Shown here one piece after another: positions 33,949 through 42,560 of a stretch of DNA of 64,000 nucleotides. Source of the stretch: Clostridium transplantifaecale (GTDB taxonomy: Bacteria; Bacillota; Clostridia; Lachnospirales; Lachnospiraceae); the NCBI RefSeq assembly GCF_900626075.1, contig NZ_UYZY01000002.1, positions 496,001 through 560,000 of the forward strand, given 5' to 3'. How positions within the stretch are numbered: the first letter of the stretch is position 1; each line of letters starts with the position of its first letter. Made by a program: the position numbers and the translations under genes. The notes below the pieces were generated by a model. That model saw only the letters and a list, made by a program, of their open reading frames with translations. It ran no database searches and was not told the DNA's origin.

Positions 33949-34476
33949 CTAAACTCCGGCTGCCCTGAGCAGCCGGAGAAAATTCTCAGGATCAAATTTT
34001 TTGACCGATATGCTTGTCTCTGTTTTCCCCCCTGCCTCACCTTCAAGCCTGTTTCCTGCTTCCCTCAAAGCAATACGGCCACCACTGCACCAAAAATACC
34101 CCCGGTAATCCTGCTGTGCCCTTATTTCCAGTTCCCGTGCCGTCTGTCCTTCCTCCTCTTCCTCCAAATGAACATACCGTTCCAGAGCCTCCTGTAAAAC
34201 CATGTTTCCCGTCACACGAGCATGAATCTCAAACACGCCTGTTAACAGCGATGCAATGAACAGGAACATAGCCGACATGACCAAGGCCGCTTCCACCGTA
34301 AGACTTGCTTCCAGACAGAGAATCCCGGTTTTTATTCTTGTGTTTTTTATTCTCCCGGCTTTTTTATTTACTTGATTTTTCACTTGATTCTTTATTCGTA
34401 TTTTTATTCGTTCCTTTATTCGATTTTTTATTTGATTCTTCATTTTACTCTTCATTTTGTTCTTGTTTTTCACCAT
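33949..34476 (-). CDS. TadE-like pseudopilin with K/N-rich repeated N-terminus
   Basis: 175 residues. Residues 1-48 are an unusual basic leader built from short units (KNQIKN, RIKERIKIR, KNQVKNQVNKK). A class-III prepilin-like site and hydrophobic helix follow, LEASLTVEAALVMSAMFLF (about 54-72), as in clostridial TadE proteins. The C-terminal part is outside the membrane. GGGGGAG precedes the ATG, so the leader seems to be translated. It lies between the A24 peptidase and FHA genes, in the Tad operon. The leader may be a long cytosolic or signal extension removed by the prepilin peptidase. Confidence 0.8.
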   Translation of the reverse strand: MVKNKNKMKSKMKNQIKNRIKERIKIRIKNQVKNQVNKKAGRIKNTRIKTGILCLEASLTVEAALVMSAMFLFIASLLTGVFEIHARVTGNMVLQEALERYVHLEEEEEGQTARELEIRAQQDYRGYFWCSGGRIALREAGNRLEGEAGGKTETSISVKKFDPENFLRLLRAAGV

Positions 34477-34502
34477 AGTATTAACTCCCCCTTAAACACC
34501 AT

Positions 34503-34937
34503 TTATCCCACCGCTATCCTGCAAAACATCAGCCAAAGCCAGGCAGGAATAACAAATGGAATGAACGGCAGACGCATTTTTCCGGCATTGATGCCATGTG
34601 TAAAGCCCCAGGCCGCCATTCCCAGACTGCATGTTCCGCAGAACAGAACACTGCAGATAAAAAGTGTAACCGTCTGTGATAAACCAAGATAACAGGCGGA
34701 CACTATAAAAAAACAACCATCCCCGGCTCCGGCAGCCCCTCCTGTGCAGACGGTCAGAATCAGCAGCAAAATACCGGGCAAAAATGCCGCCATTCCTGCC
34801 CATCCATTTCCCGAACCCGAAAACAGACTTAATAGTCCTGCACTCCCAAACACACCAAAAATCCACACGGGAATCTTTTTTATCTTCAGGTCATACCAGG
34901 CAGACGTCAGTAAAAATATGCTGTATATCAGCTCCAT
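34503..34937 (-). CDS. A24 prepilin peptidase (TadV/CpaA-like), second copy
   Basis: 144-residue integral membrane aspartyl protease. The first catalytic Asp is in WYDLKIKKIPVW and the second in GAGDGCFF, the two motifs of family A24; about five hydrophobic segments cover the rest. The ATG at 34937 follows AGGGGGA; the open frame extends to 35066 but overlaps the upstream gene. It sits between two TadE-like genes and may process them, while the other A24 gene at the start of the operon may process the Flp pilin. Confidence 0.87.
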   Translation of the reverse strand: MELIYSIFLLTSAWYDLKIKKIPVWIFGVFGSAGLLSLFSGSGNGWAGMAAFLPGILLLILTVCTGGAAGAGDGCFFIVSACYLGLSQTVTLFICSVLFCGTCSLGMAAWGFTHGINAGKMRLPFIPFVIPAWLWLMFCRIAVG

Positions 34938-34950
34938 GTACTCATTCCCC

Positions 34951-35784
34951 CTATTTTTTTCCACAGTAAGAACAGGCCCCCAGATATTCCACCTCGGATA
35001 GAGGTACCTTCTGCACGTAAAATACAATTGAAGAGCAGTCCTTTCTGCTGTGATAATACTTTCCATTCGGCATTACATAAACAGTCGTGCCGGCTCCCTT
35101 TCCGCACACACTGCACGGCTTATAATGGGTCCCGCTGCTGCTGACTTGTTCTCCAATGCTGTCCCATGGCAATGATATAATATCGTTCGATATGTAATGA
35201 CAGTCAGGGGACATATGATATCTTGTTCTGGTTCTCCCCACATAAACCATAATCTCATTTTGAGCCCCCTCTTGATTCCGGTGGGAATTTCGTCCTCCTT
35301 CACTTCCCGTCCATCCTCTCTTAAAGCTCCCGGAGGCCGCGGGAACACTGTCCAGTATGAAAACGCTGAACGGCAGTTTGAGCCTGTATTTTGCCTGCAG
35401 GCTGATTTCCTCCCCCTCCTCTGAAATCCTCGTACCGGAAACGTCAAGATTACTGATTTTTCCCTCCCCCGCTGCTTTTCCGATTTTAACGGCAAGCAAT
35501 GTTTTCGCCGCCCCCTCTGCAAAAAATCCTGAAATATCCGAAGGTTCTTCCCCGTTTTCTGTGTCACGGATTTCCTCTCCCTTTGAAAGCCGGTAGCGGA
35601 TATACGCATACTGGCTCATCTCCCTGGCCGTTGTCTCCAGTACCATCTGTATTTTTCTCTGCGTATCCAGCAATTCCATCGGAACCGCGAGGAGTATTAC
35701 GGTAAATATGAATATAGTAAAGCTTAAGGCTGCTTCAACGGTCAGGCTGGCCTCAAAGCCGTATTCATGTATTTTACCAGTCAC
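34951..35784 (-). CDS. TadE-like pseudopilin with two C-terminal His/Cys modules
   Basis: 277 residues. A prepilin-like N-terminus, EASLTVEAALSFTIFIFTV (about 11-29), is followed by a beta-rich domain. The C-terminal 100 residues contain two copies of a small module: YHMSPDCHYIS ... YKPCSVCGKG and YHSRKDCSSI ... LGACSYCGKK. Each has the order H-x4-C ... C-x2-C. This resembles the metal-binding tail found after some secreted nucleases and Ada-like modules. Such a tail on a pseudopilin is not something I recognise from standard Tad loci. Confidence 0.8.
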   Translation of the reverse strand: MTGKIHEYGFEASLTVEAALSFTIFIFTVILLAVPMELLDTQRKIQMVLETTAREMSQYAYIRYRLSKGEEIRDTENGEEPSDISGFFAEGAAKTLLAVKIGKAAGEGKISNLDVSGTRISEEGEEISLQAKYRLKLPFSVFILDSVPAASGSFKRGWTGSEGGRNSHRNQEGAQNEIMVYVGRTRTRYHMSPDCHYISNDIISLPWDSIGEQVSSSGTHYKPCSVCGKGAGTTVYVMPNGKYYHSRKDCSSIVFYVQKVPLSEVEYLGACSYCGKK

Positions 35785-35804
35785 TCTTTTTTCACCCCCT
35801 GCCT

Positions 35805-35966
35805 TTACGGGGCGGAGTACAACACCCTTTTCAGAATCAGACTATAAGGAATATAATATCCATGGCATTCTATATGTAAAGAAGCTCGGAGACTTATCAG
35901 GTGTACTTGGAGAGGCACATTTTCTGGATCTGATTTCTGAAAAGGGCATTGTACTCCGCCCCGTAA
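35805..35966. repeat. 162-bp inverted-repeat element inside the Tad operon
   Basis: Arms 35805-35841 and 35929-35966 are nearly perfect inverted copies of about 37 bases: TTACGGGGCGGAGTACAA on the left and TTGTACTCCGCCCCGTAA on the right, then CCTTTTCAGAAT / TTTCTGAAAAGG with one extra T and two mismatches. The inner 87 bases have no gene. No clear target-site duplication is seen. It lies between the DUF5702 and TadE-like genes and must be transcribed with them; it could be a MITE, an mRNA stability or processing hairpin, or an attenuator. Confidence 0.8.
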
Positions 35967-35998
35967 TGATGCAGCCTATTTCCGGTTTCCCTTTAATC

Positions 35999-37939
35999 CT
36001 AATATGCCTTTACAATCCGTTTCTTCACAGGTATCAGGACTCCCCGGCCTTTCACCTCCGCCTCCAAACGGCAGGCGCACTTTCTAACCAGAAAATCGGG
36101 CTGGTTGATTCTTATGTTTTTTTGTATCATATCCATCATCCTGTATTCCTTTTGCGTTCTTCCGACCAGCAGAAGCAGCAGCTTAAGATATGCCTGATAA
36201 TCAAATCCTCTCCCCTCTTTTCCGGAATCCTCCGCCTTACCTAAAACAGCAGTCCCTTCCCCGGCTAAGCCCGACAGAGAAACCTTCCAATCATCTTTCT
36301 GTTTTATAAAAGGCACTTTTCCTCCCTTTAAAAGGATGCTTACATCCTCAATAGATTCAGCCAGCGCCCATACAGTGAGAATAAAGAAGGTTGTGACCGC
36401 TGCGAGCGGTGCAAGCCCCGATGTGCCGGTTATGGCAATCGCCAGTTGCTCCGCCTCAGCCCTTTTCTCTGTATTCCCCAGCAGATATAAGAGATTCATT
36501 GCCTCCCTCACCGCTATGATTTTGTTCACGGCCGCCTTCAGGTTCCCGCGGTCCGTATCCTTACCAGACAAAAGGTATTCCTGCTCATATTTTACCGGCC
36601 GCTCCTGCTCTGAAAGAAAACTGGTAAAAAACGCGGCAGCGTACTCATGAATCAGCGCCGTATTCAGAAGATTGCCTCCTGTCTCCTCTTTCTCACCACC
36701 CTGGCCGCCCCTTAGTTCCGTGACCGAAGGAAATTGTGATGTATCCACTCTGTCCCCGGACACCTCTTTTCCTTCCGGTACAACAATTGACAGTAAATCA
36801 GTGCCTGCCAGACGGCTGAGTGATTCCAGGACGTTCAGTTTTTTCCTGTCTTTTATTCCTGTTTTCTCAAACCGGGTATCCACTCTGAATCTGGCGGTTA
36901 CTGTGAGTACCTTTCTCCAAAGACGTTCTTCATCCAGCTCATCATCGTCGTCATCCGGTTCCCAGGAATCTATATACTTCTGAACCTCCTCCGCCTTTTG
37001 AATCGCGGCTTTGACGATCTCCTTATTCTCCCCGGCCGTCGTTTCCGTCTGTTTTACTTCCTTCCGTCTGCTTCCCTCACTATCGGTATAAGAACGGTAG
37101 CTGTCCATCTCTTCCGTCACCAGCTCCCAGGTCTTGGGCTGCAGGTCGTTGCGGCGTTCCTCCGCCCCCTGTTCCGTTTCTTTGACCACTGTTTTCAGTT
37201 CCTCCGCCTTCTCCTCATATTTGCGCACGAGAGCCGGGATTTTATCCAGCTCCCGTTCCAGCTTTTCGGCCGTACGTATGAATCCGGAACTATTTCCGTC
37301 TTCAAGCTGCCTGTTTCCTTTCTCCAGATACTCTCTCTGCTTTTTCAGGTTTTCTCCAATCTCCTCCACAATCCGTTCCAGTTCCAGGAGGCGCCTGCCG
37401 TTTTCCTGATATTCCTCCGCAATGGCTCCCAGACTTTCAGCCTCTTTTATTCCATCCGCCATCTCCTTAAGCGCCCCCGGTTCTTTTTCCATGTTCCAGA
37501 CCCCGAGCCTCATGTAATCAAGTATCTCCTTCTCAAACCAGCGGCCTTCCTCCTCCGCAATACCTGTAATCTTTGAAACGCTCAGTTCCCTGTCCCCAAC
37601 CGGATAAAACGGCGCAGAATTAAAATAGCCCTCCAGATACGGATCCATCTCCGCAGCCAGCCCCTCAGCATCCTCGAATTCCAGCGCAAAGATCCTGTAC
37701 TGCTCCCATACATCCCTGTGATATTTACTCATCAGGGAGTCGAGGGAAGAGTCGAGAGCCATCTGCATATACCATCCTGTTCCCGCTGTCCTGGCAGATT
37801 CAAAAAGTCCTCCCATGAGAGCACAGATACAGGTTAATGTGAGGCTTAAAAATACGGTAATGCTTCCGTCTGCCGACCCGGGTACCTTCCCAAAACACGG
37901 TTGTTTTATAGTTAAATGCCGCCTGATGCAATGCAGCAC
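35999..37939 (-). CDS. DUF5702-type Tad-locus membrane protein (TadG-like)
   Basis: 646 residues. A hydrophobic segment near residues 28-48 (ITVFLSLTLTCICALMGG) follows a basic start, as in TadG/DUF5702 proteins. Residues 170-330 are strongly coiled-coil (Glu/Lys/Leu heptads, for example EIGENLKKQREYLEKGNRQL), with an acidic DDDDDEL patch. A second hydrophobic pair lies at about 530-560, before a basic C-terminus. It begins with GTG, whose G is shared with the TAG stop of the Flp pilin gene (1-base overlap), so translation is coupled. It probably spans the wall as a pilus-assembly or minor-pilus component. Confidence 0.82.
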   Translation of the reverse strand: MLHCIRRHLTIKQPCFGKVPGSADGSITVFLSLTLTCICALMGGLFESARTAGTGWYMQMALDSSLDSLMSKYHRDVWEQYRIFALEFEDAEGLAAEMDPYLEGYFNSAPFYPVGDRELSVSKITGIAEEEGRWFEKEILDYMRLGVWNMEKEPGALKEMADGIKEAESLGAIAEEYQENGRRLLELERIVEEIGENLKKQREYLEKGNRQLEDGNSSGFIRTAEKLERELDKIPALVRKYEEKAEELKTVVKETEQGAEERRNDLQPKTWELVTEEMDSYRSYTDSEGSRRKEVKQTETTAGENKEIVKAAIQKAEEVQKYIDSWEPDDDDDELDEERLWRKVLTVTARFRVDTRFEKTGIKDRKKLNVLESLSRLAGTDLLSIVVPEGKEVSGDRVDTSQFPSVTELRGGQGGEKEETGGNLLNTALIHEYAAAFFTSFLSEQERPVKYEQEYLLSGKDTDRGNLKAAVNKIIAVREAMNLLYLLGNTEKRAEAEQLAIAITGTSGLAPLAAVTTFFILTVWALAESIEDVSILLKGGKVPFIKQKDDWKVSLSGLAGEGTAVLGKAEDSGKEGRGFDYQAYLKLLLLLVGRTQKEYRMMDMIQKNIRINQPDFLVRKCACRLEAEVKGRGVLIPVKKRIVKAY

Positions 37940-38118
37940 TAGTAAACCTCCTTCGACTTGTTGTTAATCTGTTTGAATATATTGTTGAGCAGTGTATTAA
38001 TCTGGGTCTTAAAAATCAGAACCAGGCCGATCACCACCACGAGCAGCAGAACTATCTCGATCACAGTTACCCCATTCTCATCGTACCAGAACGCCATTAC
38101 TTCATTTTTTAATCTCAT
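37939..38118 (-). CDS. flp: Flp1-type type IVb pilin, 59 residues
   Basis: Structural pilin subunit. Reading 38118 to 37939 gives a 59-residue protein starting MRLKNEVMAFWYDENG and continuing VTVIEIVLLLVVVIGLVLIF. This has the Flp hallmarks: a short basic leader, a Gly before the hydrophobic helix, Glu at position 5 after the cleavage site, and a short polar C-terminus ending KSKEVY. Cleavage is expected after Gly16. GGAGAGGAG lies upstream. The gene is easily missed because of its size. It lies between the TadC gene and DUF5702, as expected for a pilin in a Tad operon. Confidence 0.92.
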   Translation of the reverse strand: MRLKNEVMAFWYDENGVTVIEIVLLLVVVIGLVLIFKTQINTLLNNIFKQINNKSKEVY

Positions 38119-38140
38119 ACATTCTCTCCTCTCCGGTGTA

Positions 38141-39355
38141 TCAGATTCCGAAAGCCAGGAAGGCCGGAACCGATATCATCACCATCACAATCAACAGCAT
38201 CATAAACAAAGGCAGAAGCAGCTTTGTGGAGGCCTCCTCCCCCAGCCTTCTGGCAAGATTCTTTCTTTGTTCAAAAGCATTCTCCATCTCGGTTTCCAGA
38301 ATTGGCGCAAGGCTCTTAGAGCCGTTTTTCACATTCTGTTCCAGTATCCCGGCCAGTTTCCTGTAAGGAAGCACTCTGCAGCGGTTGCCAAATTCTGAAT
38401 AGGCCCGTATTTCCGGCACTCCTCTCTGCATCTGGTGATAGGCTGACGCCATTTCTTCATAAGCCGCCCTCTTTCCATTATCCTCTGCCGTCTGCATATA
38501 ATCCGCCACTATCTTTTCCCAGGCCTTTCTTACGGGAAGGCCGGCTCCCAGAAACACAACGAGCCTGGACAGGATCTCGGAATAGTCCATCATCATCTGC
38601 TGTTCCCTGTTTTTCTTTTCCTCCTTCTCTTTCTGTCTGTCCTTAAGGGGCAACAGCACTGCCGCCAATACGCCGAGCAATGGAAATGCCAGATAATCCC
38701 GTCCTTTTTTCACGGTATAGGATATATCCTCGCCCTCAAACTGCGCGGGCAGAAGAAATACTTCCGAGTGCTTCTGCTTCTCCTCTTCCTCGGCCAGGAA
38801 CCGCTTAAAAGCTGCAACCTTTTTCTCTTCCGCCGAGCCTCCCGGCGGAAAAACCGTCAGCCGGAATATGTATTCTTCTGAGCGCTCTCCTGCCCTCAAT
38901 CTGGCCGTTAATAACGTCTCCGTGCCGTTCTCAGGACAGTCTCTGTTGAAAACTTCCCCGGATGGGCTGATTAGTTCCGTATCCTCCGGCTGCCACTGTA
39001 CGGCTACTCCATATTCATCCAGCCAGGAGGTCAGCTTCAGATTGCCCCGTACCCGTTCCAGTGATTCATTGTCCCCTGACATTTCTGCGGATAATTCCTC
39101 TACGGCTGATTGGATAGCCTGTGCAGCCTCCTCTCCGGTATACTGCCGCTCTCCAATTCGTACGTCCACGGGCGTCTTTTCCGTAAGCAGTCCTTTTACA
39201 ATGACAATCTGTTCCTTTTCCCCCTGTCCATAGGAATTTCTCCCAATTCCACGGCCCCCGGCTAACCCCGGCTCCTGCCTGTCCACAAAAAAGCAGGCCA
39301 GGGCAAGAATTATCCCCAAAATGACACAGGTAACCTGCCGTTTTTCCACCTTCAT
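38141..39355 (-). CDS. tadC: TadC-like membrane platform protein with an added extracytoplasmic domain
   Basis: 404 residues. The C-terminal half (about 245-404) is a type II/IV secretion F-domain (SRLVVFLGAGLPVRKAWEKI, then LLPLFMMLLIVMVMISVPAF), as in TadC. The N-terminal half is unusual: after one membrane segment (8-25) comes about 190 residues of a soluble domain (VDVRIGERQYTGEEAAQAIQ, FRLTVFPPGGS) before a second membrane segment near 225-240. TadC proteins normally lack this. It may reach into the wall and guide the pilus. The gene starts about 170 bases after tadB. Confidence 0.85.
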   Translation of the reverse strand: MKVEKRQVTCVILGIILALACFFVDRQEPGLAGGRGIGRNSYGQGEKEQIVIVKGLLTEKTPVDVRIGERQYTGEEAAQAIQSAVEELSAEMSGDNESLERVRGNLKLTSWLDEYGVAVQWQPEDTELISPSGEVFNRDCPENGTETLLTARLRAGERSEEYIFRLTVFPPGGSAEEKKVAAFKRFLAEEEEKQKHSEVFLLPAQFEGEDISYTVKKGRDYLAFPLLGVLAAVLLPLKDRQKEKEEKKNREQQMMMDYSEILSRLVVFLGAGLPVRKAWEKIVADYMQTAEDNGKRAAYEEMASAYHQMQRGVPEIRAYSEFGNRCRVLPYRKLAGILEQNVKNGSKSLAPILETEMENAFEQRKNLARRLGEEASTKLLLPLFMMLLIVMVMISVPAFLAFGI

Positions 39356-39521
39356 CGCTCCATCTCATCTCCATCTCTTCAAGGTCCATTCCCTTTCATG
39401 TTTCTTCCGTCTCCTTCGGTTCCCTTATCGGCTCATTATTCGAATCTCTTTTCGATTCTCTTCTTGGGTTTCTTTTCTGCTCGCTTCTCACTTTTTCCCT
39501 TTTGTTACTCTGCCTTTATCA

Positions 39522-40307
39522 CTAAAGCTCAATATTCAGTATCTTCAACGCCAGAAAACAGGCAGCTACATACACGATAAGGCATCCCGTCATCACCACC
39601 CGCCCCGCCGTTGTCACATACATCTGTGAGAAGAAACCGGGCGATGAAAACTCGATATAGAAAACAATAAAATAGGGAACCAGGTTCATAATCTTCTGCT
39701 CAAACTGCTTTTCGGACGTCATCGTCAGAATCTCCTCCCTGACCTGCAGGCGGTCACTGATCACATGAACCGTATGGTCGACGACGGAGACAAGTTCTCC
39801 CCTGCTCCTCTTGGAAACGGCAAATATCTCGGCAAAGTTCTTTATCTCCTCCAATCCGCTTCTTGCTGCGAACTCGGCCAGCAGCGTTTCTATCGTCCTG
39901 TTCATTCTCAACTGGTATGAGATGTAGGCGAATTCCACCGTAATCATCCCCTCCGCTCCATAAAGCTCCTCCAATTCCCGCAGACTCGCGGCAAAAGCAT
40001 TTTCTACGGAATATCCCGCGCCCAGGGAGGAGGAGAGAATCAGCACCGCCTCCTTAAACTGCTGCCTGAGCGCCTCCTTTCTCCGTACCGTCAACTCCTT
40101 TCTTTTTATTAACGGATAAAGAATTCCCAAAGGAAGAAAAATCAAAAAAGCTGCAATGCTTCTGTAGAATACATACGCCGTCGCGGCACAGGCCACGGTT
40201 CCTCCGGCCGCATACGTAAACCACTCCCGGCCTGAAAGACTGTATCTGTCGTATACCGTCTGGCCGCCTGCTTTAATCCGGCCTTCCTGCCGATCCTGTT
40301 TCTGCAT
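39522..40307 (-). CDS. tadB: TadB-like membrane platform protein
   Basis: 261-residue inner-membrane protein of the type II secretion F / TadB family, the platform for the pilus with TadC. After two N-terminal membrane segments come the F-domain motifs (LSSSLGAGYSVENAFAAS, then RSGLEEIKNFAEIF and the SRGELVSVVDHTV stretch) and paired C-terminal membrane helices. The ATG at 40307 follows the tadA stop by 10 bases and has no strong ribosome site; translation may be coupled, so the start is less certain than the family. Confidence 0.87.
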   Translation of the reverse strand: MQKQDRQEGRIKAGGQTVYDRYSLSGREWFTYAAGGTVACAATAYVFYRSIAAFLIFLPLGILYPLIKRKELTVRRKEALRQQFKEAVLILSSSLGAGYSVENAFAASLRELEELYGAEGMITVEFAYISYQLRMNRTIETLLAEFAARSGLEEIKNFAEIFAVSKRSRGELVSVVDHTVHVISDRLQVREEILTMTSEKQFEQKIMNLVPYFIVFYIEFSSPGFFSQMYVTTAGRVVMTGCLIVYVAACFLALKILNIEL

Positions 40308-40317
40308 CCCGATAGAT

Positions 40318-41538
40318 TCACTTATCCAGGCCAGCGGCCCGCAGTTTTTCTCTCCGCCGCAGTTCGCCCACCTTTTCCAGTGTGCCTTCCACCCGCTTCC
40401 TGTCCTTTCCTTCTCTCTCCCGAAAGGTAAAGATTGGTTCCAGTATGACTTGTCCCTCCTCACATCCCGTCACCTCCGATATCTCCAGAACTTTTCTGCT
40501 TTTATCGCGCAGTCTTCCCACGTGTACCATTAACTCCACCGCCGAGGCGATTTGATTTCTCACAGCGGCCAGGGGCAGATCCGCGGCCATCAGGACCATC
40601 GTCTCCAGGCGCGTTATCATGTCCTTCGGGCTGTTTCCGTGGCCGGTAGAAAGGGAACCGTCATGGCCCGTATTCATGGCCTGAAGCATCTCCAGGGCCT
40701 CCGCCCCTCTAACCTCACCCACCAGAATCCGATCCGGCCTCATGCGCAGGCTGGCCTTTATCAAATCCCTGACCGAAATCTCCCTGCTGCCATCCCGGTT
40801 CTCAACCCTCGTTTCCAGGCGGACCAGATTAGGGATATGACGTATCTGAAGTTCCGCCGAATCTTCAATCGTGATAATTCTCTCATCCTCCGGTATAAAC
40901 TCCGACAAGGCGTTTAAAAACGTAGTTTTTCCGGATCCCGTTCCGCCGCTCACAAAAATGTTATACCCCGACCTGACTGCTGTCTTTAAAAACTGTGCCC
41001 CTTCCCTGGTGATACTCCCCAGGCCGATCAGCTTATCCATTGTGATAGGTTCCGGAAACTTCCTGATGGTCAGGACCGGTCCGTCGATTGCCACGGGTGC
41101 AAGTACCACATGCACCCTGGAACCGTCCTCCAGCCTGGCGTCCGCAATCGGGGAGGAGAGGTTTACCGTCCGGTTCACCCGGCTGACAATCTGCTGTATC
41201 AGATCTTCAAGCTGCTCTGCCGAGTCAAAAGTCCGATCGGAGCGGCTGATCCGGCCGCCCTTTTCTACAAATATGTGATCCGCTCCATTGACCATGATTT
41301 CCGTTATCTCCGGATCATCCACCAGCTCCTGCAGAATGTCCAGACGTCTGAACGAATCGAACAGCTCTTTCTTCAGGCGGAGCCTTGCTTTCAGGGTCAG
41401 ATATGTCTCCTCCGCCTCCTTGAGGACAGCGCTGTCGATCATCTCGCGCAGCTCCTCATCCTCCACCTGCATTCTCCCTTCCAGTTCAGCCATCATCTTG
41501 GCCCTGAGCCTGTTTTTCCTCTCCTTTTCCTCTGTCAT
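40318..41538 (-). CDS. tadA: TadA/CpaF family pilus-assembly ATPase
   Basis: Hexameric secretion ATPase that powers Flp pilus assembly from the cytosol. Walker A is VSGGTGSGKTTF (about residues 196-207), the Asp box IITIEDSAELQI, Walker B LRMRPDRILVGEVRGAEA and the His box STGHGNSP are all present, with a helical N-terminus. I place the start at the ATG at 41538; the open frame reaches 41610 inside tadZ, and neither has a strong ribosome site, though AGAGGAGG lies 26 bases upstream of 41538. Flanked by tadZ and tadB, as in all Tad loci. Confidence 0.92.
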   Translation of the reverse strand: MTEEKERKNRLRAKMMAELEGRMQVEDEELREMIDSAVLKEAEETYLTLKARLRLKKELFDSFRRLDILQELVDDPEITEIMVNGADHIFVEKGGRISRSDRTFDSAEQLEDLIQQIVSRVNRTVNLSSPIADARLEDGSRVHVVLAPVAIDGPVLTIRKFPEPITMDKLIGLGSITREGAQFLKTAVRSGYNIFVSGGTGSGKTTFLNALSEFIPEDERIITIEDSAELQIRHIPNLVRLETRVENRDGSREISVRDLIKASLRMRPDRILVGEVRGAEALEMLQAMNTGHDGSLSTGHGNSPKDMITRLETMVLMAADLPLAAVRNQIASAVELMVHVGRLRDKSRKVLEISEVTGCEEGQVILEPIFTFREREGKDRKRVEGTLEKVGELRRREKLRAAGLDK

Positions 41539-41549
41539 AACCGCCGTGT

Positions 41550-42560
41550 CTATGGCTGTCGCCTGCCTCCTCTCAAAAGCTGTCTCACATAGTCTCCCAG
41601 TTCTCCCCATAAAAGCTGTTCCAGATAATTCTCCCTCCGCCCGAAGCTGCTGTGATACGGGAGTCTCAGCTTCCTGATTTTGTCTTTCACCGCCTCATTC
41701 CCGGATACGTCCAGGTAGTGTTCAAATTCCTCCAGCTTGGCAAGGGATACGCTGTCCTCCTTGATCGGCATATAGATGACAGAGCACAGGTCCATCAGTC
41801 CGGAAGCGAACTTCCCCAGACTCCCGATATCCAGGATAATGCTCTCGTAGCCGCTTTCGCAGGCTATCTTCCCAATCAGTCCGGCCACCTGCTCCGTGTC
41901 GGTCTGGGCAAGGTCCTCCGGGTAACGCACGGGAGGCACGTAGTCCAGCGCATTGATGGAATGTACCACGCTGTTCAGCCGGAGAAGGTTATAACTTCCC
42001 TGGGTGTAAAAATACAGCAGATCCGATAAATCCTCCCTGTACTCCTCCCTGGTCAGAACCGACAGGCCGGAGCACTCCTCCAGGTTCAGATACAGGGTCC
42101 GCCCCTCCTGGGCCAGTAGCTGCCCCATCGTGAGCGCCAGGGAGGTCTTCAGGCATCGTCCTACCGGCGAATATATCCCCAGTATCCTTGCCGCCGTTCC
42201 CAGAGCCGGTCCGACCGGAAGATCTTTCTCCTTCTCACAGTAGCAGGCCATCACCTCCCGGATAATATTCTCGCTGGATTGATACTTGTAAATACTCGGA
42301 TACTCCATATCAGCCTGCACGGTCTCCCCGTCCGCCAGCCGGATCACCCTGCCCGCGCCGAGCGCCTCCGCCTCCTCCCGGCTGACCGCGCTGCTGAGTA
42401 AAAGCAGCTCCACCGGATTGTCCTTTGCATAGCTTTTCAGCCTGTCGAAAGAGGAGAAGGCAAGCACCTCAAAAGGAATCTTCTCTTTCTGGTTCACCAC
42501 ATCCGCAAACCTCGCCGCATAGAGCGGGTCTACGTCATAAATTGCCATAACATGTCTCAT
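41550..42560 (-). CDS. tadZ: TadZ/CpaE-like pilus localisation protein
   Basis: 336 residues. An N-terminal receiver-like domain (MRHVMAIYDVDPLYAARFAD, then LLLLSSAV) is joined to a MinD/ParA-type domain. The deviant Walker A is degenerate (YSPVGRCLKTSLALTMGQLL, with Ser-Pro-Val-Gly-Arg in place of KGGVGKT), and SIILDIGSLG replaces the usual Walker B. TadZ/CpaE proteins place the pilus machine in the cell. The ATG at 42560 follows GGAGG and overlaps the upstream peptidase stop by 4 bases (ATGA). Confidence 0.85.
   Translation of the reverse strand: MRHVMAIYDVDPLYAARFADVVNQKEKIPFEVLAFSSFDRLKSYAKDNPVELLLLSSAVSREEAEALGAGRVIRLADGETVQADMEYPSIYKYQSSENIIREVMACYCEKEKDLPVGPALGTAARILGIYSPVGRCLKTSLALTMGQLLAQEGRTLYLNLEECSGLSVLTREEYREDLSDLLYFYTQGSYNLLRLNSVVHSINALDYVPPVRYPEDLAQTDTEQVAGLIGKIACESGYESIILDIGSLGKFASGLMDLCSVIYMPIKEDSVSLAKLEEFEHYLDVSGNEAVKDKIRKLRLPYHSSFGRRENYLEQLLWGELGDYVRQLLRGGRRQP

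Noticed and set aside
35708..36244. Plus-strand open frame spanning the 162-bp inverted repeat
   Set aside because: It begins inside one minus-strand gene and ends inside another, and the part unique to the gap is only about 40 codons.
41539..41610. Longer TadA start at 41610
   Set aside because: It overlaps tadZ by 61 bases and has no ribosome site, though it cannot be ruled out.
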